A program made the translations under genes and the position numbers. Source: Flexilinea sp. (GTDB lineage: Bacteria; Chloroflexota; Anaerolineae; Anaerolineales; Anaerolineaceae). From it: DNA of 64,000 nucleotides. Under the pieces are notes generated by a model, which was given only the letters and a program-made list of their open reading frames with translations, was not told the origin of the DNA and searched no databases. The DNA lies in the NCBI GenBank assembly GCA_026645735.1, contig JAPKMT010000002.1:62001-126000 (forward strand), in the 5' to 3' direction. Positions 44,343 to 52,314 of this stretch are shown here, in pieces (the first letter of the stretch is position 1; every line of letters starts with the position of its first letter).

Positions 44343-45742
44343 GCATATCCTCCCATGTCAGTTTTACGCACAGCATCTTCAAATCGAGCCAGCTTCTTGA
44401 GAAATACAAGATCAATTTCCCCAATCGGTCCGTTGCGGTGCTTTGCGACGATCAACTTCATGGCGCCATCCAAACCGGCTGCTTTATCCGGATCCGTATT
44501 TGGATTGTGCAAGAACATGACGATATCCGCATCCTGTTCCAATGATCCGGATTCACGAAGATCGGAGAGCATCGGAATTTTATCGGAACGCTGTTCCACG
44601 CCACGAGAAAGCTGGGCTGCGGTTAATACAGGAACATTTAATTCTCTTGCCAAAACCTTCAAATTGCGCGATATATTGGAGACTTCCTGAACACGGTTGT
44701 CTTTCCCGGCATCACCACTCATCAATTGCAGGTAATCGACTATGATCATATCCAGATGGTGTTCAAGATGCAGTCTGCGGCATTTTGTACGCAGCTGCAA
44801 CGGGGTGATAGCCGGTGTGTCATCCAGGAAAATTTTTGTTCCACCCAACACATCGACAGCTTCCACAAAGATGGGAAGTTCATCATCAGAAAGCTTTCCA
44901 TTGCGCAATTTTTGACTGTTAATTCCTGTCTGCTGAGAGATAAGACGCTGTACCAGCTGTTCGTTGGACATTTCCAAAGAAAACATCGCCACATGTTTTC
45001 GGTAAGTCAAAGCGGCATTTTTTAAGACGGACAATAAAAAGCCTGTTTTACCCATTCCTGGACGGCCTGCTACAATGATTAAATCAGATTTTTGCAGTCC
45101 GCCTGTCAGCTTGTCCAGATCCTTAAAACCGGTTGGTATTCCGATTATTTCCTGGTCTTGTTGGAAAAGAACCTTAATCTGATCAAAAATATTGCTCAAT
45201 ACACGTGAAATTGGTTGAACCTCTTTACGGTCCTGTTGTTCACTGACACTGAAAATTGCTTTTTCCGAAAGGTCTAATACATCTTCAAGTTTCTTTTTTT
45301 CATTTAATGCCAGATTCGTCATCTGATTTGCCGCTGTCAGCAATCTCCGGCGCATGCTCTTTTCGAGAATGATTTGCGCATAAGATTCAGCATGCATGGA
45401 AGACGGTGTCTTACTTACCAGAGAATATAAATACATCCATCCACCAGAATCCGCTGATTTGCCCTGCTTTTCAAGTTCATCGGATACTGTCTGAACATCG
45501 ATGTCCCGCCCTTTTTCAACCAGGGTAGAAAAAGCTTTCCATATCCACTGATGGCGGTGAATATAAAAATCTTCCACAGAAATAATCTGTCCGACATCGA
45601 AATATTTTTCCGGATTAATGAGCACAGCACCCAATACCGCTTCTTCTGCTTCTCGACTATGTGGTTCGATTCGTATATCAGAATCGGAAACTTCCGGTGT
45701 GTAGGTTGATGCGGGTAATAATTCGTCGTTTTCCATAATCAT
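44339..45742 (-). CDS. dnaB: Replicative DNA helicase DnaB
   Basis: The replication-fork helicase. The protein is 467 aa from the ATG that overlaps the BFN stop (TGATG). The N-terminal primase-interacting domain begins REAEEAVLGAVLINPEKY. The RecA core has Walker A GRPGMGKTGF near residues 226-235, Walker B MIIVDYLQLM, and AQLSRGVEQRSDKIPMLSDLRESGSLEQDAD. Upstream of DnaD- and DnaI-like genes. Confidence 0.97.
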   Translation of the reverse strand: MIMENDELLPASTYTPEVSDSDIRIEPHSREAEEAVLGAVLINPEKYFDVGQIISVEDFYIHRHQWIWKAFSTLVEKGRDIDVQTVSDELEKQGKSADSGGWMYLYSLVSKTPSSMHAESYAQIILEKSMRRRLLTAANQMTNLALNEKKKLEDVLDLSEKAIFSVSEQQDRKEVQPISRVLSNIFDQIKVLFQQDQEIIGIPTGFKDLDKLTGGLQKSDLIIVAGRPGMGKTGFLLSVLKNAALTYRKHVAMFSLEMSNEQLVQRLISQQTGINSQKLRNGKLSDDELPIFVEAVDVLGGTKIFLDDTPAITPLQLRTKCRRLHLEHHLDMIIVDYLQLMSGDAGKDNRVQEVSNISRNLKVLARELNVPVLTAAQLSRGVEQRSDKIPMLSDLRESGSLEQDADIVMFLHNPNTDPDKAAGLDGAMKLIVAKHRNGPIGEIDLVFLKKLARFEDAVRKTDMGGYA

Positions 45743-46374
45743 CAAAGTGGTAACAACAGATCAGTGTCGGGTTTGTCCGGTTCATCATTTCCGCTTTTCC
45801 TGTCTTCATCAGAGTCAGGACCATCTGGAGCAGAACCCAAATCGATGTTTTTCAGAAAATCATCAAAAACAGAAAGATTTTTTTCCAGCGAGGCATCAAT
45901 TTCCTCTTCAAGATTCACATGCGGAATCCGATCTTCGGCAGTCGTTTTTTTCAGACGCATATCTTTTTCCGGTCTGACTCCGGCTGAGAAAATCACCTCT
46001 GTATCGACAAAAATTGGAACATGGCAGCGAATCGCCAAAGCTATTGCATCGGAAGGACGTGAGTCGACCCGGTATTCGGTTTCTCCGTATTCCAGAACGA
46101 GGAAGGAGTAGAAGGTATCCGCCTGTATTTTTGAAAGCTCGACATGTTTCAACCGTGCTCCCAATGCTTGTATTACATTTTTCAACAGGTCATGTGTCTG
46201 CGGGCGGCTTACTTCAATTTCCTGAAGCGCTACAACAATAGATTCCGACTCAAAAGTCCCAATCCAAATCGGGATGTAAAGATCATTCTGTATATCTTTC
46301 AAGACAATCACACGCTGTTGACTTGTAAGGCTAACCCTCAGACTATCGACAACCACTTCATGCATATCTGTCAT
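45742..46374 (-). CDS. Bifunctional nuclease family (BFN, DUF151) protein
   Basis: A 210-aa protein of the bifunctional nuclease family. Residues 1-135 form the family domain: MTDMHEVVVDSLRVS, VLKDIQNDLYIPIWIG and YRVDSRPSDAIALAIRCHVPIFV. The DSRPSDA motif is the family hallmark. The C-terminal 70 residues are acidic (DLGSAPDGPDSDEDRKSG). First gene of the replication operon, with its stop overlapping dnaB. Some members show DNase/RNase activity; the biological role here is unknown. Confidence 0.88.
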   Translation of the reverse strand: MTDMHEVVVDSLRVSLTSQQRVIVLKDIQNDLYIPIWIGTFESESIVVALQEIEVSRPQTHDLLKNVIQALGARLKHVELSKIQADTFYSFLVLEYGETEYRVDSRPSDAIALAIRCHVPIFVDTEVIFSAGVRPEKDMRLKKTTAEDRIPHVNLEEEIDASLEKNLSVFDDFLKNIDLGSAPDGPDSDEDRKSGNDEPDKPDTDLLLPL

Positions 46375-46546
46375 GGAAAAAATCCCCTATCATAAAACCG
46401 ATTGATTAATACTTACAACCGCAGTAAAATTACGATCCTTTTATCCCTTGGTTTCTTCAGCAGCTACTCATCAATCGAATTCGTTGAAGAATAATGGTAT
46501 TGCTTATTTGATTATAATAGCGATTTTCTGTCAGAAACCGATAATC

Positions 46547-46669
46547 AGCAATTCGAAATATGCGAAGAAATATATGTTGTTGTGTTGTTTTTGCGCGAAA
46601 CGCAAAAACAACACAACAACAAGTTTTCTCAATCGATTCGAAAGGTTGGTTCATATTTCGAATTTCTGT
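46547..46669. repeat. Dispersed hairpin repeat, best full copy
   Basis: Starts CAGCAATTCGAAATATG and ends CATATTTCGAATTTCTG. The central hairpin is a perfect 20-bp stem (46576-46595 with 46601-46620), loop CGAAA. The right arm is followed by AAGTTTTCTCAATCGATTCG. The copy at 57581-57702 is its reverse complement with about 90% identity. Located between the BFN and response-regulator genes. Confidence 0.95.
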
Positions 46670-46707
46670 TGAGCGTCACAAAAAAGTTCTTTTTTAATGT
46701 TTATCGA

Positions 46708-46795
46708 TATAATTGGTGTATGTGTTTACACAAAAGTAATACAAATTGAATGACAAAATGGTGAATCTCCTTGAATATGAGATTCACCATTTTTT
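46708..46795 (+). ncRNA. Possible small RNA or attenuated leader ahead of the response regulator
   Basis: A TATAAT-containing stretch (GATATAATTGG, about 46706-46716) is followed about 40 bases later by a very strong terminator. AAAATGGTGAATCTC (46755-46769) pairs with GAGATTCACCATTTT (46779-46793), followed by TT. A promoter and terminator about 80 bases apart, with no ORF between, suggest a short transcript. It could instead attenuate the gene at 46875 or serve as a bidirectional terminator. Confidence 0.4.
46755..46795. terminator. Strong intrinsic terminator
   Basis: A 15-bp perfect stem (AAAATGGTGAATCTC / GAGATTCACCATTTT) with a 9-base loop and T-run on the plus side (TTTTTT). Confidence 0.85.
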
Positions 46796-46874
46796 ACCGT
46801 TTTTCAGTAAAATTGAAAGTAACCTTTCACAGGTTTTGGTTTGACAAAATTTCCAAAAAGTTCTGGAGCAATCA

Positions 46875-47609
46875 TTGGAGCAGTGTACCAAAAAAATAAT
46901 CCTCATCGAAGGTAAACAAACGAACCATCCATCCTTTTTCCTCAGTTTGAAGAAAAAAGGATATAACGTCGCAATTACTTCGACGGGGAATACTGCATTG
47001 GAAAAAATTAAGGAAGAGATTCCTCTCTTAGTGTTAATCGATGCAGCATCACTGCGTACTGCGGGCAACAGAATCGTATACAGTATTAAAAAAAGATATC
47101 CGACCCTGCCAGTAATTGTTGTGGTGGATGAATTTAAAAGCATAAAAAAATCAGATGCCGATCAGGTCATGGTACTGCCATTTACAATTCAAAAACTATT
47201 AAACCGTATCAATTTATATATACCGGCCGATCAGGTATCTTTGGTCTCTGAAGGGAATGTCGCTCTGGATGTAAAAAATAACCGCATTTTTGTAAACGAT
47301 CGTCCCTCCTCTGTGACACCTCGTGTGGCTAAGCTCCTCTACCTATTAATGGATCATCCAGGGAAAACACTCGAAAGAAAAGATCTGTTTATGGAGTTAT
47401 GGGATACAGATTACACCGAAGATATGCGCTCATTAGACGTACATATCCGATGGTTGCGCCAGGTTGTTGAAGAGAATCCCAAGAAACCCAAGATCATTCA
47501 AACAGTACGAGGTGTCGGTTATCGTTTTGCAGTCAATGGGAATCATGTCACGCTTTCCGATTCCTGTCTTGACAATGAGATTGTCGAATCTATAATTATG
47601 GAAAAATAA
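46875..47609 (+). CDS. Atypical OmpR-type response regulator
   Basis: A 244-aa protein with a receiver-like domain (1-115) and a C-terminal OmpR/PhoB winged helix (about 125-225: VAKLLYLLMDHPGKTLERKDLF, SLDVHIRWLRQVVEENPKKP, VRGVGYRF). The receiver keeps an Asp at residue 56 (LLVLIDAAS). The usual N-terminal acidic pair is reduced to IEGK, and the conserved Lys before Pro is Leu (LPFTIQKLL at 101). Phosphorylation-dependent switching is therefore doubtful. No sensor kinase is adjacent. TTG start. Confidence 0.85.
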   Translation: MEQCTKKIILIEGKQTNHPSFFLSLKKKGYNVAITSTGNTALEKIKEEIPLLVLIDAASLRTAGNRIVYSIKKRYPTLPVIVVVDEFKSIKKSDADQVMVLPFTIQKLLNRINLYIPADQVSLVSEGNVALDVKNNRIFVNDRPSSVTPRVAKLLYLLMDHPGKTLERKDLFMELWDTDYTEDMRSLDVHIRWLRQVVEENPKKPKIIQTVRGVGYRFAVNGNHVTLSDSCLDNEIVESIIMEK

Positions 47610-47610
47610 A

Positions 47611-47680
47611 CAACAATTCGAAATATGGATTGATGTTTCGAATAAGAACATCAAAGAATTCCTTTCATATTTCGAATTAG
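47611..47680. repeat. Dispersed AATTCGAAATATG repeat, short form
   Basis: CAACAATTCGAAATATGG at one end and CATATTTCGAATTAG at the other. Inside, GATGTT...AACATC pairs, and AACATCAAAGAATTCCTTTC is the inverse of the left flank of the copy at 19844-19965. A short derivative of that subtype. Confidence 0.85.
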
Positions 47681-47700
47681 AGAAAAATAAATTATAGTTA

Positions 47701-47937
47701 GACGAGACTTGATTTCTGCTTTCTAAACAGAGAGCCGGTGGTCGCTGAAAACCGGCAGAATGGCAGATTTCTTTCCACCTCGTGCGATTTTTTCGCAGAC
47801 TTCTTTCGAAAAGCAGACATGCGGTAAGGAAGACGAGCAAGGATCGTTACATCCTTCTTAAGGCTCAGAAACTGAGTGAATGCAGGTGGTACCACGAAAG
47901 CCCCTTCGTCCTGCACGAGCGGGGCTTTTTTATTACG
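47701..47937 (+). ncRNA. T-box leader for serS
   Basis: A tRNA-sensing transcription attenuator. T-box motif TGGTACCACG is at 47887-47896. The terminator stem AAAGCCCC (47897-47904) / GGGGCTTT (47921-47928) is followed by TTTT. The alternative antiterminator pairs TGCAGG (47881-47886) with CCTGCA (47910-47915). Stem I is closed by ACGAG (near 47703) and CTCGT (near 47780) and includes GCCGGT...ACCGGC. A -10 (TATAGT, 47693-47698) precedes it. The specifier codon cannot be fixed with certainty; TCT and TCC occur on the 3' side of stem I. Confidence 0.88.
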
Positions 47938-47955
47938 GTAAAGGAGATTATCAAA

Positions 47956-49233
47956 ATGCTGGACATCAATATTATTAGAGAAACGCCGGAAATAGTGAAA
48001 AAATCTTTGGAAATTCGCCAAATGGACACAACGCCGGTCGATCGCATATTGCAGCTTGACATTGAAAGAAGAACTGTCCTCAATGAAACCGAAGCGTTGA
48101 AAGCACATCGCAATTCTGTTTCCAAAGAGATCAGTCTGATCAAGGATGCAGAAGAGCGAAAGCAAAAAATTGAAGCGATGCGTTCTGTTGGCGATCAGAT
48201 TTCGGAATTAGACCAAAATGTAAAGAAAATTGAAGAAGAATTAAAATCACTGCTGGGATATATTCCCAATATTCCAGAACCGGAAGTACCTTATGGTATC
48301 AGCGATGCAGAAAATGTTGTGTTACGGCAGATAGGCGAAGAAAAATCTTTCAGTTTTGAGCCAATCCCTCATTGGGACCTTGGCACAAACCTGGGAATCA
48401 TTGATTTCGAGCGCGGTGTCAAATTGACCGGAACGCGTTTTTATGTCTTGAATGGGCAAGGGGCAAGACTCCAGCGGGCGCTGATCGCATTTATGCTGGA
48501 TCTTCACATTCAACAAGGCTATGCCGAACGATATACCCCCTTTATGGTAAAGAATGAGATATTATACGGATCAGGACAGCTTCCGAAATTCCGCGATAAT
48601 TTGTATCATGATGCAGAAGAGGATTTCTGGTGGGTACCAACAGCTGAAGTTCCGCTCACAGGGCTATACATGAATGAAATTGTTGATGAGGACAGCCTTC
48701 CGATGCGATTTACTGCGTATACACCCTGTTTCCGCAGAGAAAAGATGAGCGCAGGGCGTGATGTACGCGGAATTAAACGCGGGCATCAATTTGATAAAGT
48801 TGAAATGTATTGCTACAGTCTCCCCGAGAAATCTAAAGAAGAATTGGATCGGATGTTGAATGCTGCAGAAGAAACCTGCAAAGCTCTCGGATTGACATAC
48901 CATATCGTCGCACAATGTACCGGTGATCTTGGTTTTAACGCACAGGTTTGTTATGACATCGAAGTATGGGCCCCGGGATGCAAAGAATGGCTGGAAGTCT
49001 CTTCCGTATCCAACGATGGCGATTTTCAAGCCAGGAGAGCATCCATCCGCTACCGCGAAAAAAACAGCGGGAAACCGCGATTTTTGCACACCTTAAACGG
49101 ATCCGGATTAGGGCTTCCGCGAACATTAATTGCTGTTCTGGAGAATTATCAACAGCCAGATGGTTCCATCATCGTTCCGGAGGTTCTGAGACCCTGGATG
49201 GGTGGTATCGAACGAATTACTAAAGAAGCATAA
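47956..49233 (+). CDS. serS: Seryl-tRNA synthetase
   Basis: Charges tRNA-Ser. The 425-aa protein from the ATG at 47956 (AAGGAGA upstream) starts MLDINIIRETPEIVKKSLEIR. It has the long coiled-coil tRNA-binding arm (residues about 30-105), then the class II core. Motif 2 is FTAYTPCFRREKMSAGRDVRGIKRGHQF and motif 3 is LNGSGLGLPRTLIAVLENYQ. The frame extends upstream through the T-box but that part is the leader, not protein. Confidence 0.97.
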   Translation: MLDINIIRETPEIVKKSLEIRQMDTTPVDRILQLDIERRTVLNETEALKAHRNSVSKEISLIKDAEERKQKIEAMRSVGDQISELDQNVKKIEEELKSLLGYIPNIPEPEVPYGISDAENVVLRQIGEEKSFSFEPIPHWDLGTNLGIIDFERGVKLTGTRFYVLNGQGARLQRALIAFMLDLHIQQGYAERYTPFMVKNEILYGSGQLPKFRDNLYHDAEEDFWWVPTAEVPLTGLYMNEIVDEDSLPMRFTAYTPCFRREKMSAGRDVRGIKRGHQFDKVEMYCYSLPEKSKEELDRMLNAAEETCKALGLTYHIVAQCTGDLGFNAQVCYDIEVWAPGCKEWLEVSSVSNDGDFQARRASIRYREKNSGKPRFLHTLNGSGLGLPRTLIAVLENYQQPDGSIIVPEVLRPWMGGIERITKEA

Positions 49234-49284
49234 AAAAAAAGATCCCTGCTTGAGAATCTGGAAAAAGCAGGGATCTTTTTTTTT
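49233..49284. terminator. Bidirectional terminator between serS and argS
   Basis: AAAAAGATCCCTGCTT pairs with AAGCAGGGATCTTTTT; A-run on the left and T-run on the right serve both convergent genes. Confidence 0.92.
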
Positions 49285-51043
49285 ACATTACTTCAGGAGT
49301 TTCGATTCCCAGGAGGGAAAGACAGTTTACAATCGCCTGCCTGCTTGCGGCAGAAATCCTTAATCGGAAATCACGAACCTGAGGATCTGCCTGCAAAACG
49401 GGGCATTGACGGTAAAAATCATTAAATGCTTTGGCAAGATCATAAGCAAGATTCGAAATATATAATGGTTTGCACTCTGTTGCGGCTCGTTGAATCTCTT
49501 TTGGGACTCGCGAAATCATCTCGACCAACTCAATCTCTACCGGAGTTAAATCATAATTGACAGCTAAAGCCGTAGGAATCCCGTTTTCAGCTTTTCTGAG
49601 TATGCTGTTTGCGCGGACACCGGCATATTGGATGTATGGAGCAGCTTGTCCATTGAAATCCAGTGCAGCTTCCCAATCAAAAGTGACGATTTTTGTATTA
49701 TCCCGGGAGAGCATTGAATATTTTAATGCACCCAAAGCAACTTTATGCGCAATGGATTGTTTGGTTCCTGAATCAAGATCCGGATTCTTCTCCTCAACAA
49801 TCGCCAAAGCGCGGGCAGTCGCCTCATTTAATAAATCCTGCAGAAAAACCACTGTGCCATCTCTGGAAGACATCGTGACATTCCCAGGAAGATTGACAAT
49901 CTCATACGCCAGATGGTAACAATTTTTTGTCCATGGATATCCCATTAATTCCAATGTTTTAAAAATCTGCTGCATATATAAAGACTGCCGGACATCAATC
50001 ACATAAATGGAACGATCCAGATGAAACTGTTCAAATTTTTTTATTGCCAGAGACAGGTCTTTTGTCGCATATAAAGATGTCCCATCGGAGCGCAAGACTA
50101 CCAAAACACGATATTTTTCATTGGTTCCACAAAGATCATCCAATTTTACTGCCACTGCATTGACCGGCCGTTCATCCACAGCGATGCCTTTGGAAACTAA
50201 TTCATCGACTATTTCCTTACCGGAATCCTCGACTTCACTTTCGAAGTACAAGTGATCAAATTTCACACCAAGTGTGCTGTAAATATCTGCAAATCCGTCT
50301 AAACTCCATTGACGGGTACGTTCCCATAACGCAGTAATTTCAGGATCGCGGTGATCCCATCGCCCAAAAAGATCCCGAATTTCAGCTTCTGCTTCCGTTT
50401 CATCTTCGTGTCGTCGGGTAGCTTCCGCATATAAATCGCCCATCCAGCGTGTAATGTCACCGGACGGTTCTTCACCACGATGATATTTGAGATAACACCA
50501 CATCCATTTAATCACATGAAGGCCAATATCGCCCAAATAATTGGCACGGATGACCTCGTTACCGGCTTTTTCCAATATATTACAGACAGAGTTTCCTAAT
50601 ATGACATTTCGCAGATGCCCAACATGAAAGGCTTTGTGAGTATTTGGTTGAGAGAATTCCACCATCACTTTTTGATGTTTGGATTCTCCCTGTCCAAAAC
50701 GATCCCGTTCAGTAAGGACAGCATCGATGACTCGTTTAGAAAATGCACGGGTTGAAAAATATATATTCAAATAACCCCGAACCGCCTCAATTCGATCAAA
50801 TCCATCCGGTAGAATCATCGCCTCCGCAATGGATTGTGCAATTTCCTGAGCCCGTGCTGCAACATTGATCTTCAATCCCTTTGCTCTGGCATCATCGGCT
50901 GTCAGTTGGAAGAAAGAGACAGAAATACCCCAATTGCCGCTGAATGGGATCCATGACCAGGAGATATCTTTCAGAGGCAAATCGCGGGCCACGCAATATG
51001 CCTTTATTTGAGTTTCAAGTTGTTGTTGTTCCAATTCAAACAT
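49283..51043 (-). CDS. argS: Arginyl-tRNA synthetase
   Basis: Charges tRNA-Arg. The start at 51043 (MFELEQQQ, AAGGAA upstream) gives 586 aa; the codon at 51127 would add 28 unrelated residues. Class I signature HVGHLRN lies in FSQPNTHKAFHVGHLRNVIL. The KMSKS loop is replaced by TMSSRDGTVV, as is normal in many ArgRS. The C-terminal DALR anticodon domain ends in RLRISAASRQAIVNCLSLLGIETPE. Confidence 0.97.
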   Translation of the reverse strand: MFELEQQQLETQIKAYCVARDLPLKDISWSWIPFSGNWGISVSFFQLTADDARAKGLKINVAARAQEIAQSIAEAMILPDGFDRIEAVRGYLNIYFSTRAFSKRVIDAVLTERDRFGQGESKHQKVMVEFSQPNTHKAFHVGHLRNVILGNSVCNILEKAGNEVIRANYLGDIGLHVIKWMWCYLKYHRGEEPSGDITRWMGDLYAEATRRHEDETEAEAEIRDLFGRWDHRDPEITALWERTRQWSLDGFADIYSTLGVKFDHLYFESEVEDSGKEIVDELVSKGIAVDERPVNAVAVKLDDLCGTNEKYRVLVVLRSDGTSLYATKDLSLAIKKFEQFHLDRSIYVIDVRQSLYMQQIFKTLELMGYPWTKNCYHLAYEIVNLPGNVTMSSRDGTVVFLQDLLNEATARALAIVEEKNPDLDSGTKQSIAHKVALGALKYSMLSRDNTKIVTFDWEAALDFNGQAAPYIQYAGVRANSILRKAENGIPTALAVNYDLTPVEIELVEMISRVPKEIQRAATECKPLYISNLAYDLAKAFNDFYRQCPVLQADPQVRDFRLRISAASRQAIVNCLSLLGIETPEVM

Positions 51044-51370
51044 GCAATATTCCTTTTTGTTCTGAAGGACTTTATCGAAATCTATATCAGATTTCTTAAA
51101 TTGATCGATGGGACCGTTCCCATGCATTTAATCGAAATGCAGATCAGATATTCGAATAAAAGAAAAAAAAACAAATTACTTCACCTATTAAGAATTGCTG
51201 GCTTCCATGAAAGATTTTACCCGTTATTTACATTCTATGTTTTTAGAATACAACAACAAATAATTCTCCCCACATCTCGAATCGCTGACAATCTCATCAT
51301 AAACTTAATTTTTTTCTCGAAAAACATTATGAATTTCGAATTAAAGAAACAGTCCGAAAAATGAATTCTT
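51044..51370. other. Gap upstream of argS with degenerate repeat
   Basis: AGAATTGCTGGCTTCCATG (51191), TACAACAACAAATAATTCTCCCC and ATCTCGAATCGCTG (51291) are worn pieces of the dispersed family across about 51189-51291. TTTTTCTCGAAAAACATTATG follows. The argS promoter was not identified. Confidence 0.5.
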
Positions 51371-51373
51371 ACA

Positions 51374-51418
51374 AATAAAAAAGGGTTGATCGGTGTACTG
51401 TCAACCCTTCCTTTTTGG
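51374..51418 (-). terminator. Terminator of rpsT
   Basis: AAGGGTTGA (51381-51389) and TCAACCCTT (51401-51409) pair; the reverse-strand transcript ends in TTTTTTATTT. Confidence 0.85.
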
Positions 51419-51477
51419 CATATCACTGTCAACTTCATGATCGGAAAATTCAGATGAATTTCCAATCATTGCCGCTT

Positions 51478-51744
51478 TTATCCTTGTTTGCTTGCTGCCA
51501 ATTTCTTCATCAGGTGGCTTTTTTTACGAGCAGCATTATTCTTGTGAATAATGCCCTTTTGAGCAGCTTTATCCAGTGCGATGATTGCTTTTAATACCAA
51601 TTCTTCACTGTTTTCCTGTTTTTCAACAACAGCAGTCCGGGCTTTGGCGAGAGCAGATCGAGTTGATCCACGTACGACGCGGTTGCGAAGTCGTTTCGCC
51701 TCGTTCTGCTTGTTGCGCTTTTTTTGTGACTTAATATTTGCCAT
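51478..51744 (-). CDS. rpsT: 30S ribosomal protein S20
   Basis: A primary 16S rRNA-binding protein of the small subunit. The 88-aa protein starts MANIKSQKKRNKQNEAKRLRN, a close match to bS20. The chosen ATG at 51744 lies seven bases after GGAGG; the TTG two codons earlier is in the spacer. Its long leader (about 110 bases from the promoter) could be the site of S20 autoregulation. Confidence 0.97.
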   Translation of the reverse strand: MANIKSQKKRNKQNEAKRLRNRVVRGSTRSALAKARTAVVEKQENSEELVLKAIIALDKAAQKGIIHKNNAARKKSHLMKKLAASKQG

Positions 51745-51861
51745 TTTCAATCCTCCAAAGATTCAATACATAACGGGCATCTGTCAGGCTGGTATTTCTA
51801 TTACCATTGATTGCCATCCATGCTCCCTTGAGGGTATGTTTGGAACTTTAGAACGGGTCAA

Positions 51862-51890
51862 ATTATCCCTTAAGACACCAGTTTTGTCAA
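51862..51890 (-). promoter_or_regulatory. Consensus promoter of rpsT
   Basis: On the reverse strand, TTGACA (51890-51885), a 17-base spacer and GATAAT (51867-51862). Predicted transcription start near 51855, about 110 bases before the rpsT start codon. Confidence 0.8.
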
Positions 51891-51911
51891 ATAAATAAAA
51901 ATGACTGCAGC

Positions 51912-52030
51912 GGTCCGAATTATGGAGATATTTTTTTGTTGGCGTGTTGTTTTTGCGCTTTGCGCAAAACCACACACCAACAAGTTTTCTCGATCGATTC
52001 GAAAGGATGGTTTCATATTTCGAATTACTG
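51912..52030. repeat. Dispersed hairpin repeat, full copy
   Basis: Starts GGTCCGAATTATGG and ends CATATTTCGAATTACTG. The central hairpin has core TTTTGCGC/GCGCAAAA with a TT/TTT loop. Outer arms TTGTTGGCGTG and CACACACCAACAA pair with one bulge and one mismatch; GG/CC pairs replace the TT/AA of the 46.6-kb copy. The right flank CAAGTTTTCTCGATCGATTC is shared with other copies. Confidence 0.9.
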
Positions 52031-52314
52031 AAATGACTGCCTTGAATTCCAATAACAGATCAACGCTCGAAATTTCAATCTTCATTTCAAATAAAGGGAG
52101 AATAGTACCCACCATCATTTTTTTAAAGAGATTCAGAAATTCCTGAAACAATTACAGGATTAAATCTGTATACTTATTATTACAGAATGAATCCTGCACT
52201 TGTTTGCAGCTACACAGAATTACAGTAATTCGAATTTTGGAAAAGCGATTTCAGAAAAAAGAGAAAAGTAATTCAACCTGTATTTCATGATACCGGAATA
52301 ACAGAGAAAAACCG
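52031..52314. other. Intergenic with a repeat fragment
   Basis: CAGTAATTCGAATTTTGG at 52223-52240 is an isolated repeat end. Otherwise AT-rich with no clear promoter for the gene at 52315. Confidence 0.45.

Noticed and set aside
47782-47955. N-terminal extension of SerS
   Set aside because: It covers the T-box and terminator; SerS starts MLDINIIRETPE with a ribosome binding site just upstream.
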